Shown here one piece after another: positions 55,783 through 64,000 of a stretch of 64,000 nucleotides of DNA. The notes under the pieces were generated by a model. That model searched no databases, was not told the origin of the DNA, and saw only the letters and a list, made by a program, of their open reading frames with translations. Numbering within the stretch: the stretch's first letter is position 1; each line of letters opens with the position of its first letter. The DNA comes from Aplectana chamaeleonis (taxonomy: Eukaryota; Nematoda; Chromadorea; Rhabditida; Cosmocercidae), in contig JAPDOI010001873.1 in the NCBI GenBank assembly GCA_029168955.1, positions 1 to 64,000 on the forward strand. The letters are read 5' to 3'. The translations under genes were made by a program, and so were the position numbers.

Positions 55783-56725
55783 TCTATAGTAAAACTGCGC
55801 AGTACTCCGTTCCGAGCCGCTGGTTCCGAGAAGTTATAAGCTCGAAACGTTAGTTTTTTGTGTCTTTTGTACCCTCCAAAATGCTCAGTAAACTTTCGAA
55901 AATCTGGAAACAGACCCTACAATCGTGTTCAGCGCCCAAAACAACCCCCAGCGCGAAGTTTGGGTGGAGGCACATTTTTCAAACTTTGTGTAGACTTAAA
56001 GCGTTTTAGACTTGTACGGATTTTCGATTGAGCGTTTACTCATACCAATGAGGGGTTTTGAGAGCGCTCCAGAAAAATGTTCCAGATTATCTCCCAGGGG
56101 TTTTTTTTGGGGGGGGGGGCGGGGATCACGAATTTTAGGTTTATTTGTCAAATTTCCGAAGATTTTGGCTTAATTCGCTAGAAGCATTCAAGCGGGGAAA
56201 GTTTTAGAGGGCGAAAGTCCACTTTCGAGATTTCTTGATTTCTTTGATATATTAGTCTCAGAATCGTGCTTTGAGGGTAATTTGATGCGCTAACACGTTT
56301 ATGAGGTCCGTTTGCAAATTTTCTACAGTTTACGGTAGATTACCGTGGGTATACGGTAGTTCAAAGTCTCAGACTTAACTCAAAATTTGTATGTGAGAGT
56401 TATTCGCGGTACTGAATACAAATTTGATTTTCATTCTCCGATTTTCGGACTGCTAAGGTATGTTTTGCACCATGAATGGCGTATGACCTACCGTAACCTA
56501 CAGTAAACCTCAGAATCTTGACAAGCAGACCCCAGAATTGTTTTCAGCACCCTAGACTACCCCTATATGAGAGTTTTGAGCAGAATACCAATTTTTTCAA
56601 AACGCCTCGAAACATTTCTGATGTACCCTCACCTTTTTGCAAAACTTTAAAAACGCTCATAAATTTTCGGAACCAGCTGCTCGGGGCGGGTATTGCGAAG
56701 TTTTGCTAAAGATGCTCGAGAGATA
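55783..56725. mobile_element. 0.94-kb inverted-repeat element
   Basis: The left TAGTAAAACTGCGCAGTAC, GCCGCTGGTTCCGAGAAG and the right CGGAACCAGCTGCTCGGGG, GCGAAGTTTTGCTA are inverted. Inner arms include TTTTGTACCCTCCAAAATG / TCTGATGTACCCTCACC-like and CAACCCCCAGCGCGAAG. The centre holds CTACAGTTTACGGTAGATTACCG and inverse CTACCGTAACCTACAGTAAAC. Non-coding. Confidence 0.65.
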
Positions 56726-57379
56726 CTGAGAATGCAATTCGTTTCCGCAGATCCGACACACTCTTTGTATACTTCCCTCGTCAGCATAAACGTCGAACTA
56801 CCTACATGGAGCAGTCGGTCCTAATCGGCTGGATGCTATTCAAAATCTTAGTTCAGAATAAGGCCGAGATCATACTTCCCGCTACAGGCGACAGTGACGG
56901 TGCGTATCGGGCATATCGATTTTAGGTCGATTTTGATGGTAGACATTGCGTCGCGTTACTCGTCGCTGAAAGTATGATCCCGGCCTTAGGCAAGGATCAT
57001 ACTTTATCGCGGCGATGTGTGAGAAAAGTCGGTATCGATTAATTGCCGTGCTAATGTATATTGGAGGGAATCGATAGTTTCTGGAAGCCGAACAGCAACT
57101 CCTGGAGTGTAATGGGATGAGATAATCATCCCGAAAAGGCGATACCTCAGCTTCCAGCTACTGCAAGAAATTTTTGAAAAATGATGTATGAACATCGCAG
57201 CAGCTCTATCGCCTCGTTGCCCATTGGAGAGCGAAACCGATGTCTTCGCCGCGATATGCATATTTGCATATGATTTCGAAAATGTGGTTGAAAACGGAGG
57301 TGTCAACAGTTTTCGGATGAATATCTTGTCCCACATAGGCAACAAGAAGTGCTCATCTTAGAAAACGTCTTATATTCAG
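56726..57379. other. Upstream of the WD40-like exons
   Basis: 56738-56795 is an inverted copy of 44525-44575. A 113-residue minus frame (57345-57004) is unrecognised. Upstream exons of the WD40-like gene may lie here but none could be defined. Confidence 0.35.
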
Positions 57380-58537
57380 TTCTGTTGCCTCTCGAGCGGG
57401 AAAATAATCAGAAACTTGAAAAAAGCTCAAATTCCTTCAACACATCAACAACACATTCCACATCGACACAAGGAATTTCAGTTGGCCACCGAAACACTGC
57501 CGGCGGGTTCGATATCGTGCGGATCAGCCGGTCGAACAGCGATTTTGGTTGGTGAATTCGAACACGATACGTGGTGTTCTCACGCGGGAAAAGTGGTAAT
57601 TGCCCAGAGAAGCAAGGTAAGAGATCAGTCCCTTTTTGACGCTTTTGGCTTGCTTTTCAACGAGGAATGCTCCAGTTCACATCGATTCCTCTGGCGGTTT
57701 GTCCGTCATGCTCGGCGTGGTCTTCGCAAGGAATGCTGGCTGGTGGCGATGTTGCTGGTGACGTTCACTTGGTAATCGCGGATACCATCGTTGACACTTC
57801 AAAGGTGTTAATCTCTGAAAGCACGCTCTTTCCTTTTTTACTCTCAATTGAGCTGCAGGTCCATTCGCAAAGCGTCTCCTCTCTGGGATGGATCTCGCCT
57901 TCACAGCTTATCTCTTGTGGGACTGACGGGCACATAGTTGTTTTGCAGCTGAAAGGAACTTCGTTCGAAGTTGGCAAGGTGAGTGAAGAATCAAAAATTT
58001 CTTAACAAATTAATTGAATCAAACTTTTTCAGTCAATTCGACTTTCCGTGAGTGACCTGCCTCGAAAAATTCGCAAGTCTTCAACATCAGCAAAATCTCC
58101 GTCGATTGTGGACATGAGTCGGTGAGAGACTCTGTTCAACCTTCAAAAGTTTCGTGAGACTACTACTATGAAACATATCCGTCACGGAGTCTCTTCTACC
58201 TCAGATACGCGGTGAGGGTCCAAATCATCCTCAACAAGCTTTCAACTCGACTTGAAAGCTGTTTGTGTGAGAATCCAAGCAATTGCTTCTCCAGCAGCAC
58301 GTGATGGTATTGTCCGCCGAAGGAGAGCAGGAAGCAACACTCAGGGTGTTCGAATCGACATCTATATATATATATACGCTTTTAACTGGAATATAAGGCA
58401 CTTTGAACGACAATAGGTCTACGGCTCTTTCAGTAGGACGCGTCATTCCATTGTTTTCCAAAAGACCGCCTTCCTATCAGGTGCCTAGCAGGTCCCTTGT
58501 TCCCATATGCCGGACAGTACCGCCATCTGCTGCTGGG
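57380..58537 (+). CDS. WD40-repeat-like protein, partial multi-exon gene
   Basis: Plausible exons: 57380-57616 (after ATATTCAG, donor GTAAGA), 57676-57804, 57859-57978 (donor GTGAGT), 58033-58121 (after TTTTTCAG, donor GTGAGA), then less certain pieces near 58295-58370 and 58434-58537 (after CTTTCAG, donor GTAAGC). Introns are 54-59 bp. The frame is kept across the first four. The product has two WD-like blades: MLAGGDVAGDVHLVI, and VHSQSVSSLGWISPSQLISC followed by GTDGHIVVLQL. Later pieces read HVMVLSAEGEQEATLRVFES and GRVIPLFSKRPPSYQ. The intron 57805-57858 is a multiple of three and could be retained. The specific family is unknown, and both ends and the 58121-58295 join are unresolved. 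Confidence 0.6.
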
Positions 58538-58667
58538 TAAGCAGTTGACAAGACTCTTGCTCTGCTATAGCTTGCGGTTGGCCTTCCGGGGCTGGTCCTG
58601 GAAGGTGACATGGAAACACTCTGGAAGATTATAATTGCTAAGGAGATCTCCCACCCATTTTAGGCGC

Positions 58668-60145
58668 TTCTTAGGTGAAACCAGTTGTCCAGAATCGGGT
58701 GAATAGTTGTCGAGAATCGGTCGACAATCGAGAAGTATTCCAGAAAGTTGATAGAAGTTGTCGAGAATTCCGAGATTCGCAGTATTTGTCGAGAATTGCG
58801 TCCGATTTGTTCAGAATTCCAGAGAAAGTTTCCAAGAACTCGGGGGAACGAGTGTTTGCCGAAAAATCGGACAGATTTCTCGACAACTACTTCCGAAATT
58901 GAGAATATGTTTCGAATATGTCGAAAATTTCCCAAGAACTCAGGACCTCACTTCAGAACCCTCTTTGACACCACATTCTTCAAATGTTGCAACTGCTATT
59001 TTTGTTCCTTTCTTTTCGTGTGAGTCCTCCATTGTTTTTCTCTTTTTTTGCTCTATTCTTCTACCAGGTTATCAATTATAATGTATTTCACCGATTTCTT
59101 GAGTATCAAACACGTTTTTCTGGAATTTTTATCTTCTCGAAATAGCGAACATACCAAAATATGGGATTTCTAAGTCAGTGATTTTTGAAAGTTTTCGAGC
59201 TTTCAAGTACTGATCTTTTTTCGATGATCGGTAGCTACAGCAGTCGGATATAAAATATATTATTCAAGAAGTTACCCAAGGAGTATCAGAACAACGTTTG
59301 AATTCAAGATTGGTAATTCGAATAAATCTTGAATGATTCAGTCCTGACCGAAATTTGCAACTCTAAACCTTGCAATGGTTGTTTAGCGTTACATTGATGT
59401 ACAATATAAAGGACTTCCGGCGGGTCCACACCTGCTACCAGCGGTTTGGCCGCTGGCTTCAGGTGTGGACCCGCCAGAAGTCCACATTTTGCAAAGTATG
59501 GGTCACGAAAGTAGGATATTTGAGTCGATCGGGGTCTTTTCACCTTACATGCAAACTTCCACCGCCTGAGATGAAGGCTGAATACCGCTACAGTATATAG
59601 GCTCACACCTTTCTCAGGTGTGGCCCCGCCGGAAGTCGGCAATTTTAAAAACTAGGAGACACGAGAGTGACATATTTGAGTCCAGCGTGGTCGACTTACT
59701 CTCTGCTCTAACTTTCACCGTCTTAGAGTAATTTCGAAGACCACTACACTGAATGCGCACTGGTGCTGGGCAAGGCCAATAGCGGCCCATGTTGAACGAT
59801 TTTGTAGACCCACAGCATATACGATGCACAGTATGCCTCTGCCTAACGTCGATGAAGCGAGACAGGTTGGGAAATTGGCAATAGGGTAATGTGACTCCTT
59901 CTCCATGGGTTTCACCGGCCATTGTAATCAACGGTTGCGCAGGAACCCTAATTTTTGGGAAGTAGTACATGCAGTTGTACATGTGTATAACTGTGCATTA
60001 ACCGTCGAGAATCGGTCAAGAAGGTGTCGGGAGTTGGTCGAGAAGTTGTCGGGCATTGTCGAGAATTGGACGAAAAGTTGTCCAGAATTCTTTAGAGTCT
60101 GCGAAAGTTGTCCTGCATTCGTACGCCTGCAGGACAACTATTTGT
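58668..60145. repeat. Element with TGTCGAGAAT motif arrays at both sides
   Basis: 58680-58800 and 60000-60130 carry many copies of (G)TTGTCGAGAATT(C/G) and TTGTCCAGAAT. Outer edges CCAGTTGTCCAGAATCGG and GCAGGACAACTATTTG are weakly inverted. The layout resembles the motif-array insertions elsewhere, but true termini and a target duplication were not fixed. Frames at 58660-59081 are repeat artefacts. Confidence 0.45.
59400..59740. repeat. Copy of the tandem block found in the giant palindrome
   Basis: TTGCAAAGTATGGGTCACGA, GATATTTGAGTC..., CCGCTACAGTATATAGGCTC, ACACCTTTCTCAGGTGTGG and GAGTCCAGCGTGGTCGA recur here in the same order as in 37380-37760. At 59411-59480 a strong hairpin pairs GGCGGGTCCACACCTG with CAGGTGTGGACCCGCC, with an inner CCAGCGG/CCGCTGG stem. 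Confidence 0.75.
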
Positions 60146-60209
60146 ACGATTCTTGGCAACTAGTTTTACCTGAGTTGTTCCTGCTTAGGATCACGTGTTG
60201 TTACATTAA

Positions 60210-60650
60210 AGGCAGGGTTCGCGATAAAAACCATTTTTGAGCTCTTTTCATGAGAATGTAGATATGGTCATCACAAAAGTAAAAATGAGTGAAAAAACCC
60301 GAAAATTTGTTGAAAAAGCGCTCAAAAACAGAGTATACTCGCTCATTACAAGTGTCGGCCGGCCCCTAATTAACGAGATTTTCGTTAACGCTCGTTTATC
60401 CGCCTTTTGTTTTGCTGCTAAAGTAGTCAGTAGTCCCCATAAATGCTCATAAATTTTTTGAAAGCAAAATTAAGTTGACAAAACGGGCATTTATAGAAAT
60501 CTCGGTAATTGGGGCGGGAGGACACCAAGTAATAAATTATCCCTGAGCGTTTTTTTCAGCCAATTTTTTACTTATTTTCACTTTTGTGATGCCCAGATCT
60601 ACCTTCCCATGACGGTAGCACAAAAACCGATTTTATCGTGAACCCTGCCT
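60210..60650. mobile_element. TTAA MITE, GGGTTCGCGAT subfamily
   Basis: TTAA at 60206-60209 and 60651-60654. Ends AGGCAGGGTTCGCGATAAAA and TTTATCGTGAACCCTGCCT. Arms continue with CATCACAAAAGTAAAAATGAG / TTTTCACTTTTGTGATG. The 60237-60452 frame is an artefact. Confidence 0.9.
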
Positions 60651-60654
60651 TTAA

Positions 60655-61324
60655 CGACGTGGGTGCTGCATAAGTTCTACCTATTGGCAGCACATGGTCG
60701 CGTTGAACGGAAAACGTGCTTCGAACAGCAGCATGTGCTGCTTTCGACTCGGCAAGGTACTCTTGTTGAGAGCATCTTCTTGCCAAATCAGACACGCTCT
60801 AGTGCTTAAATCCGGGTTTGGGGTTCGATTTGGCTGCGTCTTCAGAAAAAAAAATAGGTGGAAGTGTATAGAAGTGATCCATAACAATAAATAGCGTTTC
60901 GGACTGAACGAGTTCTATAAATGATGTCTTCGATGCATCGAAAAGCTTCCGCAGCTTTTTGGTGGTTTAGATATGAAAAACAATTCTCTCGCTCATATTT
61001 TGTCTAGGCGGGGATATGGGCGCAGAACACGAATCTGGAGTTGACGGGGAATTATGGGTTATGGTAGACTGATTGATGGTATGATGTTAACAGCGCTCTA
61101 CATTTTTGGGTTCATAACTTCTTTCCACTACTACTCAGGCGGCTAGGATAGGTCTCTTATGACTACTCGGCAGATAGACGATAACAAAACATGGTTCCAT
61201 GGGTAGCTCTAATAACTCGGTCTTGTCATTCCGTTGTTAGCATCGTCAGTGTATGTACCATTTTGTCAACAGTTGCAAGACGCCGTTTCGACCGCGCAGC
61301 GTCTCGCTGCATTGCACTCGTGTT
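60655..61324. other. Stretch without a recognised gene
   Basis: Frames at 60568-60894 on both strands are unrecognised. No repeat seen. Confidence 0.35.
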
Positions 61325-61381
61325 AGGGGTCGTTTACACTTCTGCAGCCAAGCGGCGCGGCAGCTGAGGTATAAACGACCC
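61325..61381. mobile_element. 57-bp minimal MITE with AGGGGTCGTTTA ends
   Basis: AGGGGTCGTTTACACTTC and GAGGTATAAACGACCCCT are inverted with only about 20 bp between them. Flanks are TT and TTAA. Same termini as the 36293-39703 element. Confidence 0.75.
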
Positions 61382-61451
61382 CTTAACGGTTGAGCGGAGT
61401 TTCATCGCGGCGGGGCGTGACCTCATAATAACGCAGACGGTCGGGGTTTAG

Positions 61452-62364
61452 TACGTCGGCACAATAGCGTTAGTACGCCGCCTGGGGTGTGTATACAAGT
61501 CTGTTGGTACCTGCTCGTTGGTGCCCCTGCTTCTACTGAACCCAGCAGACGTTTGAGTGTACACAGGGAACGTTCGAGCGATATAGCGTGCACAACTATA
61601 TTGCGAAAGTATCCCGCACATTGCATAAAGGTGTCGCCGTCCGGCACACCAAGGCCTCTGGTTCATAACACCTTAGGATCCGTACCTAGGGAGCTCATGG
61701 AGTCTCTGGTCACAAGCCACAGCTTCACGCCGGCACAAAGGGATTGGCAGCACCCGTGCTGTAGCTGGGATGTGCTGCCAACGACCAGGAGCTTCTGCTG
61801 CTCGTGCTGGCGTACTAACGCTTTGTTTATCTTGGCACGAGTGCTATTGCCAGCCCCTCTCTCCTAGTGTCTACTGACACTCTCCTACAATGATTTGTCT
61901 GATACGAATGAACATTGAAGCATCTTTTTGTACGAGAGGTTGCGGGTATATAAGGCGGCCAGTCTCACTGAGGAGGGGGCAGTTGGCCGTTTGAGGCCAG
62001 TCCGAGGAGGTGACCCTGTATCATTTTTTCGGACGTTAATTTTGAATGCTGAGGGGCTCATCCCTATGGCCCATCGCGAGAAAAGCCTCCTCGCTGTGGA
62101 CCGTGGCAAAGATGATATCGTTGTTGCGGACCGAGGCGAGGTTGGCTTCCTTGCCGCTGGCCATGAAAACGATCATACCCGACATAGGTGAAGAGGGTGG
62201 CAGTCCAAATTCTTTCACCGTTTGCAGAACAGGCTGTCGATAATCAGCGTTAGAACGCCAGCATACGTTGGCAGGATATGCTGCCGTTGCCAGCAGCTTC
62301 TGCTCACAACGAGCGTCAGTACGCCAGGATTGCCTCGGCGTACTAACGCTATTGTGCCGACGTA
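61452..62364. mobile_element. 0.9-kb element with 28-bp TACGTCGGCACAATAGC ends
   Basis: TACGTCGGCACAATAGCGTT (from 61452) and AACGCTATTGTGCCGACGTA (to 62364) are exact inverse copies over at least 20 bp, extended by AGTACGCC / GGCGTACT. The right half is collinear with 6736-7739, the 180-bp copy at 31517-31697 shares the tips. A further internal GGCGTACTAACGC occurs at about 61810. The frames (61487-61867, 62036-62404) are unrecognised. It carries no visible transposase. Confidence 0.85.
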
Positions 62365-62552
62365 AGTGTCCGTTCTTCATGCAACCACTCTTTTTGCGAA
62401 ACATTGCTTGCTAATCATGTTTCGGTGTCAGATTGGATTCTAGTCTCTGTGAATAATTCAGAATGGTTGGATTCCTCAGCTTCATGGTAGAATATTGATA
62501 ACTGGTAATGTAGTCTGAAGCTGCTTGCGTAGAGATAAATCACCAAATCCCT

Positions 62553-62595
62553 TTATCCGCAACGTTTCGGGTCATAGACCCTTCATCAGGCGACT
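62553..62595 (-). ncRNA. Hammerhead ribozyme motif in Penelope copy A
   Basis: On the minus strand: CTGATGA (62589-62583), stem II GGGTC-TAT-GACCC, then GAAAC (62568-62564) and ACGTT. Stem I pairs GCGG, just 3' of the predicted cut after ACGUU, with GUCGC-side bases before CTGATGA. The 4-nt self-complementary ACGU would form stem III only between two copies, the dimeric arrangement reported for Penelope-like elements. It lies about 190 bp past the ORF stop. All core residues are present. Confidence 0.85.
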
Positions 62596-62781
62596 GTAAT
62601 ATATAACATCACATCAAATCATTTTCAGCAAAGAAGAGAGAATAAGAATTCAGAAACGCACGCGTGGGTGGGGCGGGAAGGTTATCGTTACTCCTGCGAC
62701 CGGCTCGTAACCCACGTGGATGACAGAAGACCCTTGTTGGTGGGATGGGCCAAATGCGTGGTCAATGATCGATATCATCCT

Positions 62782-63999
62782 CTAATTACTTTGCGATGTT
62801 AACAATCTCAATGCCTCTCTCATCTCTTCTCGATTGTTCATAGGCGGTGAAAGCCGTTTTATTTCCAGTGCCTCCCGTATTTTCCGTTCCGCGGTGTCCG
62901 GAATGTTCATGTGGATGATACTCGTTGTCATGGTAGGCAAGCTGTCGTTGAGATGTCTTGTTAACCTGTGTTTCGAAAAGGCACTGTTTGGGTATGTTTG
63001 AGGAGTTCGTAGTGCCCTCATGTGCTCATCTAGCCGACACCGCAAAGGCCTCGCCTGTCTCGCCAATGTAAAATTCTCCACAGACGTCACATTCAATTTT
63101 GTACACCACGTCTCGAATCTGACATATTTTCTATCAGCAGTGCAGTAGGTGCAACCTCTCCTCACACATCTGTCTTCATACGGTCTTGACGACGTAAGGA
63201 GCTGACGGAGCGTTGGCGGAGGGCGGAATACCAAACGGAGTGGAAGGGCGGATCTCCGCACAGCTAAGTTTACATCCTTGGCAAACGACTCGTTTACGTA
63301 GGGGAGGACTAGATTGGTGTTAAACAGAGGGTGCCGAAATGGTCGCCAGGTCTGAACGTTGTTTTCCACGTAGCCGTTTTCATTCAGAATAAGCGCTATT
63401 CGTCTCTCTACGTCTTCCTTCTTGTCGGTTGTCAGATTTCTTGCTGTTCGTACCAAATTCTGGACCACGCTGCTCTTGATGAAAAGAGGGTGGCAGCTAC
63501 GTGAATGCAGCAGGATGTTTCTTGACGCGGGTTTTGAGTACCAGGCAGTTTGCACTTGATGGCCAGAGAGTTTGACTTCAGTATTCAGGAAGGGTAGGTA
63601 ACCATCAGATCCGGGTTCTTCAGCCGTTAACTTTATCGAATTGTGCCGCGCATTGAGATCCGATAGAACCTGACGCAGCGTTCCCTGTTCTTTGGCTACG
63701 ATGAATATGTCGTCAATATACCGGCCGTAGAATATCACATCCGCCGTCAGAGTACTCCTTTCAAAGCTATCCATAAACAATATTGCCAGCAGAGGGGCGA
63801 GCCTGCTACCCATTGCTGAGCCACGTTTCTGGCGGTAGACGATGTTATGGAAACTGAAGAAATTGAAATCTACAACAGCGGTGAGCAGTCTTTCGATTTC
63901 CTGTGGCTGAAGGCCATACATGTGAATCTCTTGCTGATTTCGACGGATTGAACTTCCACAAGCTGCCACTGCTGCGATGGTGTCGACATTGGTATACAG
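62782..63999 (-). CDS. Penelope-like reverse transcriptase / GIY-YIG protein, 5' partial
   Basis: The frame is open from the window edge (63999) to the stop at 62784-62782, so the N-terminus lies outside. It opens with LYTNVDT, the first RT block, then IERLLTAVVDFNFFSFHN, AMGSRLAPLLAILFMDSFER and GRYIDDIFIVAKEQ, with the YIDD catalytic aspartates intact (about 63710-63730). A thumb region (PFLNTEVKLSGHQVQTAW) and a basic linker follow. The C-terminal GIY-YIG endonuclease lies at about 63130-63000, but in this frame it reads FETWCTKLNVTSVENFTLAR. The expected VVYKIECDVCGEFYIGETG is encoded one base out of register. The frame recovers at RPLRCRLDEHMRALRTP. The copy is therefore probably endonuclease-defective despite one long ORF. 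RT would prime at nicked target DNA. Confidence 0.9.
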   Translation of the reverse strand: MYTNVDTIAAVAACGSSIRRNQQEIHMYGLQPQEIERLLTAVVDFNFFSFHNIVYRQKRGSAMGSRLAPLLAILFMDSFERSTLTADVIFYGRYIDDIFIVAKEQGTLRQVLSDLNARHNSIKLTAEEPGSDGYLPFLNTEVKLSGHQVQTAWYSKPASRNILLHSRSCHPLFIKSSVVQNLVRTARNLTTDKKEDVERRIALILNENGYVENNVQTWRPFRHPLFNTNLVLPYVNESFAKDVNLAVRRSALPLRLVFRPPPTLRQLLTSSRPYEDRCVRRGCTYCTADRKYVRFETWCTKLNVTSVENFTLARQARPLRCRLDEHMRALRTPQTYPNSAFSKHRLTRHLNDSLPTMTTSIIHMNIPDTAERKIREALEIKRLSPPMNNREEMREALRLLTSQSN

Positions 64000-64000
64000 A

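Larger units (their letters stand above)
62553..64000 (-). mobile_element. Penelope-like element, copy A (runs off window)
   Basis: Minus-strand retroelement with an RT/GIY-YIG reading frame (63999-62782), a 3' non-coding part related to 26160-26345 of copy B, and a hammerhead motif. It is cut by the window edge, not necessarily truncated in the genome. The 3' flank beyond 62550 is unrelated to copy B. Confidence 0.95.

Noticed and set aside
1..64000. CRISPR arrays or bacterial operons
   Set aside because: Tandem arrays lack spacer-repeat structure, and the introns, SL1-like sequence, LINE and mariner indicate a eukaryote.

Overview
The window looks like nematode DNA, probably from a rhabditid (clade V-like) worm, although I cannot name the species. 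Three things point there. Candidate host exons have introns of about 54-59 bp with TTTTCAG/TTTCCAG-like acceptors. A 22-nt stretch at 17930-17951 differs at one base from the nematode spliced leader SL1. The sequence is also dense in small inverted-repeat transposons. No complete host gene is visible. Almost everything is transposable elements, many nested inside one another, plus minisatellites.

Layout. 0.4-5 kb: a decayed CR1/Jockey-like LINE (ORF1-like, endonuclease, reverse transcriptase, A-rich tail) split by a TTAA-flanked MITE. 5-14 kb: several TTAA-flanked MITEs, a palindromic element and a 70-bp minisatellite. 14-20 kb: a palindromic MITE split by about 5 kb that holds a 1.5-kb imperfect palindrome, a 66-bp minisatellite and two GC-rich repeats that start with SL1-like sequence. 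22.9-33.7 kb: a nested block bounded by hAT-type ends and an 8-bp target duplication. It contains a TIR element, inside which lies a Penelope-like element (PLE B), itself split by a second hAT element and by a 3.2-kb unit carrying a 42-bp satellite and a foldback. 34.2-35.9 kb: a head-to-head mariner dimer, the last two exons of an unidentified host gene, and a MITE inserted in the TTAA that contains the stop codon. 36.3-39.7 kb: a TIR element carrying a palindrome with arms of about 0.7 kb. 40.6-44.5 kb: a MITE split by a third hAT element with further insertions. 45-53 kb: LINE and exon remnants, a second 42-bp array, and an inverted, nearly identical copy of the 3.2-kb unit. 53-61 kb: more MITEs and inverted-repeat elements, plus fragments of a WD40-like host gene (57.4-58.5 kb). 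61.4-64 kb: a 0.9-kb TIR element and a second Penelope-like element (PLE A) whose RT/GIY-YIG reading frame runs off the window edge.

The most notable signals are hammerhead-ribozyme motifs downstream of both Penelope-like copies, the twin inverted 3.2-kb satellite-carrying units, the SL1-headed repeats, the kilobase-scale palindromes, and several 8-bp and TTAA target duplications that let the insertion order be read from sequence.

Caveat: many long open frames in the satellites exist only because the 42-bp and 66-bp repeat units are multiples of three. They are not called as genes. All alignments here were made by eye.
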